Positions 1 to 8,645 are shown, numbered from the stretch's first letter. The stretch is DNA of 44,475 nt from Defluviitaleaceae bacterium (GCA_009785615.1 WQVX01000004.1:1-44475), one strand, 5' to 3'. The notes: generated by a model from the sequence alone, not told the origin. Numbers and translations: made by a program.

Positions 1-482
1 TATCCTAAAGCTGAATTTATGCGCGTGAGTGATTATGACGAACTTTGTCATTATCCCTACGCGCTTTTATTATTTGTTGGATTTTCATTCCCCCTCCCCC
101 TACTTTTTACCTATAAATGAAAATGAAACCCCCCTTTCATTCAGAGCTTGCCCACCCACCCATCCTCCCCCGGGGATCGTAACAAAAATGTATTAATGTA
201 GTATATTCGTGTCGGATTTGCTCCTTTTCTTAGGCACGAAAGTAACATCCGGGCAGGCTCTCGTTTGAAGAGGGCATATCAAAAGCTTGTGCGCAACCGG
301 TCTCGCAATTGTACCCGGTTGAACGAATACGATAGTCGAGTTTTAGTGAGTTTAATCACGTTTTTGATGATTGAACTTATTTTTTTGGGGAAAACTTGAG
401 TCCACTAATTATTCGTATAGCTTTCCAATATTTCGGCAATAATAGAAATGTGTAGCAAAATATAGGACAGGAGCCGTTTAAT
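1..482. other. Non-coding, C-rich and structured stretch at the window start
   Basis: I see no convincing gene here. Reading frame 1 is open from the window edge to a stop at 118-120 (39 codons) but resembles nothing I know. Positions 90-175 contain several C runs, so the minus strand has G runs; at 151-171 they fit a G-quadruplex pattern. Positions 256-274 can form a 6-bp hairpin (GCTCTC with GAGGGC). I could not match any riboswitch class. Positions 294-399 are repeat copy A, described separately. The 5' region of the next gene occupies the rest. Confidence 0.5.
294..399 (+). repeat. Two-hairpin intergenic repeat, copy A
   Basis: This is a 106-bp element with a near-identical partner at 13519-13623. 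Hairpin 1 pairs CAACCGG (294-300) with CCGGTTG (315-321) around a loop beginning TCTCGCAATTG. Hairpin 2 pairs AGTTTAATCA (349-358) with TGATTGAACT (368-377) and is followed by seven T residues, like an intrinsic terminator. Both copies end in AAAACTTGA. By eye the two copies differ at about a dozen positions, and several differences keep the pairing. Hairpin 1 also occurs alone at 867-895 (minus) and 29786-29812 (plus). Confidence 0.75.
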
Positions 483-842
483 ATGGTAAAAAAAGAGAGG
501 GTTATACTTATAAAAGGAGATTCATCCAAATGGTACGAACAAGCAATTTTTATTGTTAACCAAAATACTCCGCCGGAAAAGATCCCTATGGATTTTGTTG
601 CAGAAGCGGAGAGTATAATCAACAATTACATCAAAAAAAGTACCGGTCGCCAAGCTAACGGTACAAATGTTGGTATAGCTTATTCTTCACCTAAATCCGG
701 AGCAAATAATCATGCAAAAAAGATACCAAAAAAATCCGGCAGGTCAGCAAAAAATAGACAGTTTGATTTTATCTTAAATACCATCTTAGTTTTAGGTTGC
801 TTTTTTATAATTGCAGCATTGATGTGGGGGCTGTTTTTATAG
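483..842 (+). CDS. Small C-terminally anchored membrane protein of unknown function (119 aa)
   Basis: I do not recognise the family. The start is supported by CAGGAG upstream of the ATG at 483. The N-terminal 50 residues look like a folded soluble segment (ILIKGDSSKWYEQAIFIV near residues 8-25). Residues about 55-93 are polar, basic and probably flexible. Residues about 95-118 form one strongly hydrophobic helix ending at the C-terminus, so it is probably a tail-anchored membrane protein facing the cytosol. It stands alone: repeat copy A lies upstream, and hairpin copy C plus a bidirectional terminator lie downstream, before the convergent glgA. The composition looks like a real gene, and the overlapping minus-strand frames are shadows. 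Confidence 0.8.
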   Translation: MVKKERVILIKGDSSKWYEQAIFIVNQNTPPEKIPMDFVAEAESIINNYIKKSTGRQANGTNVGIAYSSPKSGANNHAKKIPKKSGRSAKNRQFDFILNTILVLGCFFIIAALMWGLFL

Positions 843-866
843 GAAAGTTTAATGTGAAAGCTGTAT

Positions 867-895
867 CCAACCGGTGACAAAATGAGACCGATTGG
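867..895 (-). repeat. GGTCTC hairpin repeat, copy C
   Basis: On the minus strand this reads as a 9-bp stem, CCAATCGGT with ACCGGTTGG, around an 11-nt loop CTCATTTTGTC. The one non-Watson-Crick position is a U-G pair on the minus strand but would be a C-A mismatch on the plus strand. That makes minus the likely sense orientation. It lies 24 bp after the stop of the 483-842 gene. Confidence 0.65.
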
Positions 896-920
896 CCGCC
901 ATTCAAAATCAAAAAAAGAC

Positions 921-960
921 AAAAAAAGAGGCTGTTCAAGTTTGAACTGCCTCTTTTTTT
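921..960. terminator. Bidirectional intrinsic terminator
   Basis: AAAAAAAGAGGC (921-932) pairs with GCCTCTTTTTTT (949-960). An inner GTTCAA/TTGAAC stem is separated from the outer stem by one T-T mismatch. The A and T runs on either side let it end transcripts from both the 483-842 gene and the convergent glgA. Confidence 0.85.
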
Positions 961-966
961 GTCTGT

Positions 967-2415
967 CTATTGTTCAGATTTAAGCCACCGGTACAGCTCT
1001 ACATATTCTTTTGCAGATTTATTCCAAGAAAAATCTTGAGACATTGCATTTTTTACAATAAAAGGCCAGTGAGGAGTTCTGTAGTAGCCAAGTGCTTGGT
1101 CAATAGCCCACATTAGGCCACTTGCTACAAAATCTTCAAATATAAATCCATTGCCTTCAAAGGTATTTCCATTATAATGCTGAACTGTATCTGCAAGCCC
1201 CCCTGTTTTTCTAACTATAGGGATGGTTCCGTATCGCATTGCAAACATTTGCCCTAATCCACAGGGTTCGTATATTGATGGCATAAGAAAAATATCTGAT
1301 CCCGAATATATACGCTGTGCTAATTGGTCATCAAATGTAATTTGTGTACTTAACTTTTCCGGATATCTCCAAGCAAAATTTCTAAATAATTCCTCGTATC
1401 TACCTTCCCCTGTTCCTAATACTACCATTTGTAAATCTTTTGCCATTAGCTCTTCCAAAATTATGGAAACAATGTCAAAACCTTTTTGGTCGGCCAGTCG
1501 GGATATAACACCTATCATAGGTACATCCCATTGGGGCAACCCTAAAAGATTTTGAAGCTGACGCTTATTTTCTCGTTTATTTTCTATAACATTATTAATA
1601 TCGTAGTTTACAAATAACCTGGGATCTGTAGCAGGATTATTGTGTTCTGTGTCTATACCATTTAAAATTCCAAAAAGACGCTTGTCGTGCTCTCCACGTT
1701 TACGTAAAAGCCCTTCCATGCCATATCCGTAAGAAGGAGTTTGTATTTCTTGAGCATAGGTATCACTAACGGTGCTAACAGCATCGCTATGTATAAGCCC
1801 TGCTTTTAACAAACTTATATTTCCAAAAAACTCAAGGTCGCCATTGGTAAAATATCCATCATTAAGACCTATTGACCACAAGGTTTCTCTGCCAAATACA
1901 CCTTGATAATTTAGATTGTGTATAGTAAAAAGACTCTTCATATTTTCGTAAAAGGTAAAGCCACGGTATATATCTCTTAAATAGGTGCAGCCTAATCCGG
2001 TTTGCCAGTCATTAAAATGGATTATATCAGGCTTAAAATCCACACGAGATAAAAATTCTATTGATATTTTTGAAAAAAAGGCGAAACGTTCATAATCGTC
2101 TCCAAAACCATAGTATCCATCTCGCCCAAAATAATAGTCATTTTCTATCATATATACTTGAACATCTTCCGGATTTTTAGGCAAAATTGTATAGATAGAC
2201 GCACCCTGGGTACGCCAGGACAAATGTCCCGTTAAGGAATCTAAATATGTTATACCTTCTAAACGAGATTCAGGTATGTTTCCATATTTAGGAAAAACCA
2301 CACGTGCATCTACCCCCAGAGCTTTTAACGCTTTTGGCAGAGAGCCGGCTACATCACCAAGCCCACCACTTTGAGAATATGGTTTCACTTCTGATGCCAC
2401 AATTAGTACTTTCAA
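967..2415 (-). CDS. glgA: Glycogen synthase GlgA (GT5), with Gln replacing the KxGGL lysine
   Basis: It transfers glucose from ADP-glucose (by family) to the non-reducing end of alpha-1,4-glucan in the cytosol. I chose a TTG start at 2415 because AAAGGAG lies 7 nt upstream. A GTG at 2433 would add six residues but has its AGGAA directly against the codon. The resulting 482 aa is the normal family length. The N-terminal GT5 signature reads Q15-SGGLGDVAG. The C-terminal repeat of the motif, KTGGL, is at about residue 403, and the catalytic-region E-PCGLGQ is at about 383-389. The oddity is residue 15: E. coli GlgA has K15 (KTGGL), implicated in ADP-glucose binding, and here it is Gln. No glgB, glgC, glgD or glgP is in the window. 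It is transcribed divergently from the cohesin/dockerin gene. Confidence 0.95.
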   Translation of the reverse strand: MKVLIVASEVKPYSQSGGLGDVAGSLPKALKALGVDARVVFPKYGNIPESRLEGITYLDSLTGHLSWRTQGASIYTILPKNPEDVQVYMIENDYYFGRDGYYGFGDDYERFAFFSKISIEFLSRVDFKPDIIHFNDWQTGLGCTYLRDIYRGFTFYENMKSLFTIHNLNYQGVFGRETLWSIGLNDGYFTNGDLEFFGNISLLKAGLIHSDAVSTVSDTYAQEIQTPSYGYGMEGLLRKRGEHDKRLFGILNGIDTEHNNPATDPRLFVNYDINNVIENKRENKRQLQNLLGLPQWDVPMIGVISRLADQKGFDIVSIILEELMAKDLQMVVLGTGEGRYEELFRNFAWRYPEKLSTQITFDDQLAQRIYSGSDIFLMPSIYEPCGLGQMFAMRYGTIPIVRKTGGLADTVQHYNGNTFEGNGFIFEDFVASGLMWAIDQALGYYRTPHWPFIVKNAMSQDFSWNKSAKEYVELYRWLKSEQ

Positions 2416-2481
2416 ACTATTCACTCCTTTCACCTTCCTTAGTTGTATGATATTACGAATTGTTTAGGTTGTAAAGGTAAA

Positions 2482-2662
2482 AGGAATATTCCTGAGGATA
2501 GAACCTGAGAATATATATCAATATTTTTACAGGGGGATTAAGTAATTGCCAAAAAATGACGAAAATATTATTGTAACATACCTATTTATTGTAACATACA
2601 ATGCCGTGCAAGCTGTTTCCGCCAACAGTATAGGTATTGTTCGACAAGCTTTACACTATAAT
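2482..2662 (+). promoter_or_regulatory. Divergent regulatory region between glgA and the surface-protein gene
   Basis: The region holds a perfect 12-bp palindrome AGGAATATTCCT (2482-2493) and a 14-bp direct repeat TTATTGTAACATAC (2568-2581 and 2586-2599, period 18 bp). It also holds a consensus -10 box TATAAT (2657-2662); the matching -35 is weak (TATTGT, 2635-2640, 16-bp spacer). A start from this -10 box would give an RNA beginning near 2669, which fits the downstream ATG at 2702 rather than the TTG at 2546. The repeats could be operators, but no protein can be named. Confidence 0.4.
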
Positions 2663-2701
2663 CTGTTACTTTTTAAGAATTGGAAAGGGGTACGACTGTT
2701 T

Positions 2702-5700
2702 ATGCAAAAAACAGCAAAGCGTCTGTTGGCTTACATCTTAGCCTTTGCTTTAACTTTTGCCAACGTATCCACTGTTATGGCAACGTATTATGTAAGCTAT
2801 ACAGAAGACGGGATCATTACAGATGGAGAGGAGAATGTAGAAAGCAGTACTAACGAAACAAACTTGGGAGATGATGATTCTGTTGAATCTGAAGTCAGTT
2901 CTGAATCTGAGACTGAATCTGAATTTGAGCCGGAAATTAATGATCAAAACACTGGTGAAGAGGATGAAAAAGACTCAAGCGAGAGCAATCCGCCCACAGA
3001 AGAATCTGAAAACGACTATGCAAATTCTGAAGATGACAGTAAATCTTCAGATGATGAATGTCTAAATGATGATTCTACGGAGTCTGATTCTGATTTAGAG
3101 CAAGATTCTAACTTTGAAGATTCTAATCCTGAATCTAATCTTGATTATGAGCCTGATTTAGACGTTGAAGATCAAGATACCGGTGAAGAGGGTATTAATG
3201 AAGATGTCGATGATGATTCATATGAGTATGATTCGGAAGAGGAATATTTAGAAGAAGATTCAGAAAAAGAAGAGGAAAACAAAAACGACAATGATGAATA
3301 TGATTACGAGTATCCATGCGAAGAATATGAGTATGAATGCGAAGAGTACGACTATGAAGAATATGACTATGAAGAAGAACTCATTCTTTTTGAGCCTTTC
3401 CTTTTTGAACCTTTCATCACACAAACGGCTTCTACAGCAGCAGAATTGCAGACTCATTTAAACGACTCAAGTGTTACCAACATTACTATTATCGGAAGTT
3501 TTACTGTGAATGACGCGATTAATGTAAATCGCAGTGTTACACTTTCGGGTGATGGGACAATAACATTTGGTGCAGCACTTGCTCGCTTTAATGTTAACAC
3601 TGCTGCCGGGCACTTGATACTTGACGGGCCAACAATTAGCAGAAACGCGAATGTTGGTAATACTTCCTTTGCTGTTAATCTTAACAGCAATGCACGGTTT
3701 ACTTTGCAAAGTGGTAGTATCAGAAATCATCATCATGGTATAAATGTGGCTTCCGGGCAAACTAATGCAAGAGTATACCTTAATGGTGGTTTTGTTGAAA
3801 ATAACAGAGCCGGCGGCGTTAGTTTAAACCAAAACAATTTCATTACAATGAACCCCGGTGCAGTTGTAAGAAATAACGGGACAATCCCTGCTACCGGTTT
3901 CACAAGTACCGGCGGTATTTTCTTAAACGGTGGCGGAACTTTCACTATGAATGGAGGCGAAATCTCCAATAATAGAAGCACCAATAATGGCGGCGGAGTT
4001 ATGATTGGTGTTAATGTAACAGGAAGTCCGGGAGTTTTTAGAATGCACAGTGGCAGTATTACCGGCAATCGGGCTGTAAACCACGGTGGCGGAGTTATGA
4101 CCAGCAATGGAACTTTTAGAATGTATGGCGGTAGTATTACCAATAACCAAGCAGTTAATGGTGGTGCTATAAGTGTAACAGCAGGTAATATTGCCCACCT
4201 AAGTAATGTGCATATAGTTCCAAGTGCGCATTTTTCCGGCAATACTGCTTCTGCTTTAAGATTAAATGATTACTTATTTAATTTGCACACCCAAATACGC
4301 CCGGGTACATCAAGTTCAGGAGCGCATATTTTTAACAATCATGACCTTTTTGTTACCTCACCTCCTGCAACTCCACCAACAGAACCGGAAATAACAGCTT
4401 ACAATGCGCCAAATGGTACAGTTGGAACCAACTACAGCTTCAATTTTGCAGCAACCGGGCATCCAATACCTACATGGTCATTTGTTGGTACTTTACCGGA
4501 TGGATTAACGCTTAATGCAGCGGGACTTCTTTCAGGTACACCAACAACAGCCGGAACCTTTGATTTTACAGTTACAGCTACAAACTCGGAAGGCAGTGAT
4601 AGCCAAGCAATAACTATTGTGATAGCTAATCCGCCCGGGATGCCTATAATAACAGAATACGATGCGCCAAATGGTTTTGTGGGTATTAGTTATAGCTTTA
4701 CGTTTGAGGCAACAGGCTATCCAAATCCTACGTTTTCAATTGCATCCGGTACTTTACCATTTGGTCTATCCCTTGCACCCGGAGGTATTCTTTCCGGAAC
4801 GCCAACAACAGCCGGAACCTTCAACTTTACAGTTACAGCTACAAATTCAGAGGGCAATGATAGCCGGGCAATAACTATTGTGATAGCTCCTGCACCTGCT
4901 GTTATAGTTTCTGCTTATGCATCGCCGGCTCTTAGCGGTTTAAGAGGAACTTATGTAGATGTGCCAATAAACATGGTTACTAACGCCGGCTTGAGTATGT
5001 TAAGGCTTCACCTTGTTTATGATTCTGCAACATTGGAAAAAGTTAGTGTTACAAACAATATTGCTAATCCTATGCAGTTGACTCCTGTACATCATACCCC
5101 CGGTAATCCTCTAACTATGTTATTTGACATGGCAAATCCAATGGCTTATACAGACTACACAGGCTCTTTTGCAACTGTTAGATTCAGAATTAGAGATGAC
5201 GCGCCATTTGGAGTCTCAAATATTACATTATCTCATGATAATGCTTATATCACGAGTATGATGCCACCTTTTGTAATCAATATTAACGCCAATGTTGCAA
5301 CTATTAACGGTTCCGTTGAGGTCTTAAATTTTATATCCGGTGATATTAATGGTGATGGTGTAGTAAGTGGTGCAGATCTGCTTTTGCTAAGGTTTTATCT
5401 TGCAGGATTTCCCGGCATTACAATTAACCATACAGTAGCAAATGTTACAGGGAGTGGTACTGTAAGTCTTGCTGATGTAGTAAGGCTAAGAAATTATCTT
5501 GCGGGGCACCCGGTTATACTAGGTTCGTCTATATCAATTTATAATGCACCTATGCCATTTAGTGCTTTTGCAGCTTCTTCAACCTCTGCTGTAATTTCTG
5601 CACCTGAAAATGCCTCTCCCGGTGATTACATTGATGTAGTTGTCAGAATGGATGAAAATGAAGGACTAAGCGCATTAAGCCTGCGCCTTGGCTATGATTC

Positions 5701-7072
5701 ATCGGCATTAGAAAGAGTCAGCGTTACATCAACCGGTATCATGCAATTGCCTGTATCGCCGCCTGCAAATCAAAATCCCATTATTATGAACTTTGAAATG
5801 GCAAATTCTCTGCACTCCACAACATACACAGGGGATTTTGCAACTATTCGGTTTAGGGTGCTTGAGAATGCAACAGCAGGAATCACATCAATTACATTAT
5901 ATTCAGCTCATGCATACAGAGTTGAAAACTTGCATGAAGTGTCACTTAATGTTGGAGCTACTGATGGTTATGTCAATATTATCAGCAGTCAGGATGTAAT
6001 TGATCCAACCGATCCTATAGATCCTACTGATCCTGTAGACCCTACTGACCCAAGTGATCCAACCGATCCTATAGACCCTACTGATCCAAGTGATCCAAGT
6101 GATCCTACTGATCCTGTAGACCCTACTGACCCAAGTGATCCAACCGATCCTATAGATCCTACTGATCCAAGTGATCCTACCGATCCTGTAGATCCCACTG
6201 ACCCAAGTGATCCTGGCTCTACAAATCCAATTAATCCACCTACCACGACTCCATCATTCAACAATGCAGGTAATAACAATGTTAATAATTGGACACAAAC
6301 ACTACGAAGCATCCGTAGGCCAACATCTCCACCGAGAGTTATAACAGCCGCCATTATTGGAGAATCTTCCGTTACTGTAGAAAATGAGCTGTTCAACTTA
6401 CTTGAGCAAGAAACGGATTTGGAAATTGTAGTAGAAGGTTCTTCCATTACAATTCCTCATGAGCTTCTGATGGATCTTGCAGATAATGGAAGTACGGGAG
6501 AATTAAAGGTAGAATTGACCGTAACACCGGATTATGAGGAAACAAACAACTTCTTAGTGGTAGAAGCCGGTATTACCATAGACGGCAACATCATTGAAGA
6601 AACGGCTGTTGCCTTTACTGTGGCGGTATCTTTAGGTGACTTTGACCTTGAAGGGATTAACACCTATAGAATAACTGCTATGCTGGAGGATGGCACTATA
6701 ATAGGCGGTAGATTGGATTCAGAGACAGGCTTATTTATCTTTGAAGCCCAAGGCTTTGGAAAATTCATTATCGCTTATGTTGAAAGTCTTACAAGGCTTT
6801 CAATACAGTTGGAATCCTATGACATAATTGATTTAGCCAAAAATGTTTTACCACAAACCATGGATGTATTACCTATCATTCAAAATGACAACATTCTTCT
6901 ACCCATATATTTTGTGGCTAATGCGTTAGATGCTGACATAAACCGGATGTTTGATGTAGAGTATACTACATTAAATTACAGAAAAATGGTTCCATTAGAG
7001 TTTATTAACGCATACTTTGGAGCAATTGTAGTTTGGGATGAAGCTGAAATGAGTATTGAAATTATCAAGTAA
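2702..7072 (+). CDS. Large secreted acidic protein with beta-helix-like, He_PIG-like, two cohesin-like and one dockerin-like domain
   Basis: The ATG at 2702 follows GGAAAGGGG and opens a clear signal peptide (residues 1-27, ending STVMA). An earlier TTG at 2546 also has an AGGGGG site but would put 52 residues before the signal peptide. Regions in order: acidic Glu/Asp/Ser/Tyr-rich segment (about 34-235); Asn/Gly-rich beta-helix-like repeats (243-547); two He_PIG-like Ig domains, nearly identical in DNA (562-643, 647-729); cohesin-like domain (732-875); dockerin-like segment with an intact DINGDGVVSGAD loop and a degenerate second loop (878-940); second cohesin-like domain (963-1097); DPTDP-type linker (1099-1170); and a beta-rich tail ending in a copper-amine-oxidase-N-like (CAO-like) stalk domain (1377-1456). 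It is probably a cell-surface or matrix scaffold. Domain names rest on motif reading. A terminator follows at 7094. Confidence 0.88.
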   Translation: MQKTAKRLLAYILAFALTFANVSTVMATYYVSYTEDGIITDGEENVESSTNETNLGDDDSVESEVSSESETESEFEPEINDQNTGEEDEKDSSESNPPTEESENDYANSEDDSKSSDDECLNDDSTESDSDLEQDSNFEDSNPESNLDYEPDLDVEDQDTGEEGINEDVDDDSYEYDSEEEYLEEDSEKEEENKNDNDEYDYEYPCEEYEYECEEYDYEEYDYEEELILFEPFLFEPFITQTASTAAELQTHLNDSSVTNITIIGSFTVNDAINVNRSVTLSGDGTITFGAALARFNVNTAAGHLILDGPTISRNANVGNTSFAVNLNSNARFTLQSGSIRNHHHGINVASGQTNARVYLNGGFVENNRAGGVSLNQNNFITMNPGAVVRNNGTIPATGFTSTGGIFLNGGGTFTMNGGEISNNRSTNNGGGVMIGVNVTGSPGVFRMHSGSITGNRAVNHGGGVMTSNGTFRMYGGSITNNQAVNGGAISVTAGNIAHLSNVHIVPSAHFSGNTASALRLNDYLFNLHTQIRPGTSSSGAHIFNNHDLFVTSPPATPPTEPEITAYNAPNGTVGTNYSFNFAATGHPIPTWSFVGTLPDGLTLNAAGLLSGTPTTAGTFDFTVTATNSEGSDSQAITIVIANPPGMPIITEYDAPNGFVGISYSFTFEATGYPNPTFSIASGTLPFGLSLAPGGILSGTPTTAGTFNFTVTATNSEGNDSRAITIVIAPAPAVIVSAYASPALSGLRGTYVDVPINMVTNAGLSMLRLHLVYDSATLEKVSVTNNIANPMQLTPVHHTPGNPLTMLFDMANPMAYTDYTGSFATVRFRIRDDAPFGVSNITLSHDNAYITSMMPPFVININANVATINGSVEVLNFISGDINGDGVVSGADLLLLRFYLAGFPGITINHTVANVTGSGTVSLADVVRLRNYLAGHPVILGSSISIYNAPMPFSAFAASSTSAVISAPENASPGDYIDVVVRMDENEGLSALSLRLGYDSSALERVSVTSTGIMQLPVSPPANQNPIIMNFEMANSLHSTTYTGDFATIRFRVLENATAGITSITLYSAHAYRVENLHEVSLNVGATDGYVNIISSQDVIDPTDPIDPTDPVDPTDPSDPTDPIDPTDPSDPSDPTDPVDPTDPSDPTDPIDPTDPSDPTDPVDPTDPSDPGSTNPINPPTTTPSFNNAGNNNVNNWTQTLRSIRRPTSPPRVITAAIIGESSVTVENELFNLLEQETDLEIVVEGSSITIPHELLMDLADNGSTGELKVELTVTPDYEETNNFLVVEAGITIDGNIIEETAVAFTVAVSLGDFDLEGINTYRITAMLEDGTIIGGRLDSETGLFIFEAQGFGKFIIAYVESLTRLSIQLESYDIIDLAKNVLPQTMDVLPIIQNDNILLPIYFVANALDADINRMFDVEYTTLNYRKMVPLEFINAYFGAIVVWDEAEMSIEIIK

Positions 7073-7093
7073 ATAAAAAAGCACAAAAAAAGT

Positions 7094-7140
7094 AGACCTC
7101 TTGCAAACCTGAACTCGGGTTATGCAAGAGGTCTTATTTA
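7094..7140. terminator. Intrinsic terminator between two convergent surface-protein genes
   Basis: AGACCTCTTGCA (7094-7105) pairs perfectly with TGCAAGAGGTCT (7123-7134). TATTTA follows on the plus strand. On the minus strand the stem is followed by a short, T-rich stretch, so it may serve both genes. Confidence 0.75.
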
Positions 7141-7186
7141 AATTGACCTTGTAAAGTTTCAGGACAACTCATTTTAATTATTATAA

Positions 7187-8626
7187 CTAAGTTCCAAGTA
7201 AAATTTCAAAAAACGTCATCGGGACAAATGTCCGATCATTTCGGATCATTGGAGCAACTTCTAAAGTTCGGCCTTCAAAAGAACGCTGGCCTAATGCTAA
7301 AGCACTAAATACTTGTCCATCAGCATGTTGTAATGCAATGGATCGATTATGCTCGTTCCATTGTACAATAAAGCCCATAGATTCAGCTACTGTACGTAAT
7401 GGTACCATTGTAACATCGTTTTCTGTATAAAATTCGTTATATACCTGCGATAACGCATCAGACAAAGACAATCCTCTGCGTGGAATATAAGGTGTTGCCT
7501 GCTGATAACCATTATAGCCGTTATAACCATTAAGCCCATTGTAACCATTTAAAGAGCCATTACTATAACCATTAAGCCCATTGTAACCATTTAAAGAGCC
7601 ATTACTATAACCATTAAGCCCATTGTAACCGTTTAAATAGCCGTTGCTATAACCATTAAGTCCACTGTAACCATTTAAATAGCCGTTACTATAACCATTA
7701 AGTCCATTGTAACCATTTAAATAGCCGTTGCTATAACCATTAAATCCATTGTAGCCATTTAGTACATTATTTCCATTTAAATAACCATTTGCTGTATTAC
7801 TGCGGTTTAGAATAACAGTTTTTTGGGCTACAGCTTGCGCAGGATAACTTGGCATCATCATTGGAAACCACATCAATAGATCGGAACCTACCTCAATGTG
7901 ATCAACAGTTACGATATTGCGTGTAAGAAATGGTTCAATCCGGCTATCACGTTCTATTGTCACCAGTAATGACCCACCCTGTATAGTTACAATAATTCCG
8001 TTTTCTACAGTCTCAATGGCTTCTACTTTACCAAATTGAGGCGGAAAAGCATCTTCTTGCATATTGCCGATTACAAGCAAAGCATTACCCTGTGGAGGCT
8101 CACTTAATACAAGAGTCGGCCCATAATAAACTATCACACGGTTATTGTTGCGCTCAGATAAAGTTAATGGTTGCCCGGTAGTACCATCCACAATATAAGT
8201 TTCCGGCGAAATATTAAGAACTATCCGATTTTCGCCAACACTAGAAACAACTTCTATTGTGTTATCTGTCTCATTTTCTATATATCCATCAATAGAAACC
8301 GACAGTGGAGCTAAAGACACGCCATTTTCATAAGCGTTGTATGATTCATTTGCATTGTATGCTCCATTGGTACTATACGTTTCGTTGGCATTATATGATC
8401 CGTTGTTGCTATAAATTCCATTGGTACTATATGATTCATTGTTGTTATAAACTCCATTGGTGTTATAAGCTTCATTAGTATTATATTCCCCATTACTGTT
8501 GTATTCTCCGGTGCTATATCCATCATTGGTACTATAATCTTCACTGGTACTATACTCTTCGGCAGCAAATGCAGGAATAGCTACTGCAAAAACTGCCAAA
8601 ACCAGCAACGTAAAAAATTTCTTCAT
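7187..8626 (-). CDS. Secreted Asn/Gly/Tyr repeat protein with a C-terminal CAO-like domain
   Basis: The ATG at 8626 has AAGGAAGGG 9 nt upstream and starts a typical signal peptide (MKKFFTLLVLAVFAVAI, cleavage after AFA). An in-frame ATG at 8659 would only lengthen the leader. The mature protein (479 aa precursor) has Tyr/Asn/Ser-rich degenerate repeats (about residues 23-99), a globular beta-rich middle, then a 14-residue repeat of the type NGYNGLNGYSNGYL in about five copies (about 279-376, 42-bp DNA period). It ends in a copper-amine-oxidase-N-like domain (about 379-479; MVPLRTVAESMGF and RNDRTFVPMTFFE are typical). These domains usually decorate secreted or wall proteins of Clostridia. The neighbouring cohesin protein ends in a related domain. 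The exact role is unknown. Confidence 0.88.
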   Translation of the reverse strand: MKKFFTLLVLAVFAVAIPAFAAEEYSTSEDYSTNDGYSTGEYNSNGEYNTNEAYNTNGVYNNNESYSTNGIYSNNGSYNANETYSTNGAYNANESYNAYENGVSLAPLSVSIDGYIENETDNTIEVVSSVGENRIVLNISPETYIVDGTTGQPLTLSERNNNRVIVYYGPTLVLSEPPQGNALLVIGNMQEDAFPPQFGKVEAIETVENGIIVTIQGGSLLVTIERDSRIEPFLTRNIVTVDHIEVGSDLLMWFPMMMPSYPAQAVAQKTVILNRSNTANGYLNGNNVLNGYNGFNGYSNGYLNGYNGLNGYSNGYLNGYSGLNGYSNGYLNGYNGLNGYSNGSLNGYNGLNGYSNGSLNGYNGLNGYNGYNGYQQATPYIPRRGLSLSDALSQVYNEFYTENDVTMVPLRTVAESMGFIVQWNEHNRSIALQHADGQVFSALALGQRSFEGRTLEVAPMIRNDRTFVPMTFFEILLGT

Positions 8627-8645
8627 CTTAAATATCCCTTCCTTA

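Noticed and set aside
1-120. Open frame from the window edge to a stop at 118-120, possible end of a gene
   Set aside because: Only 39 codons, no recognisable motif, and its second half is a C/T-rich low-complexity stretch; such an opening can arise by chance.
205-290. Possible riboswitch upstream of the 483 gene
   Set aside because: Only short local stems are visible and no conserved core of a class I know; it also lies before a terminator-like hairpin.
2218-2229. GGACAAATGTCC inside glgA (also at 7222-7233) as further regulator operators
   Set aside because: The spacer is 2 bp rather than 4 and both lie in coding sequence; probably coincidence.
2546-2701. N-terminal extension of the cohesin protein from a TTG at 2546
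   Set aside because: It would place 52 residues before a clear signal peptide and lies partly upstream of the predicted transcript start; kept only as an alternative.
3260-3457. Minus-strand hydrophobic frame
   Set aside because: Antisense of the acidic segment; Asp/Glu codons read backwards give Ile/Phe/Val, an artefact.
5989-6447. Minus-strand frame rich in Gly/Ser/Val
   Set aside because: It is the antisense of the DP-rich linker of the cohesin protein, with no RBS and no independent composition.
7500-7790. Regular repeats resembling a CRISPR array
   Set aside because: The 42-bp units are in frame and encode NGY repeats of a secreted protein; there are no unique spacers and no cas genes.
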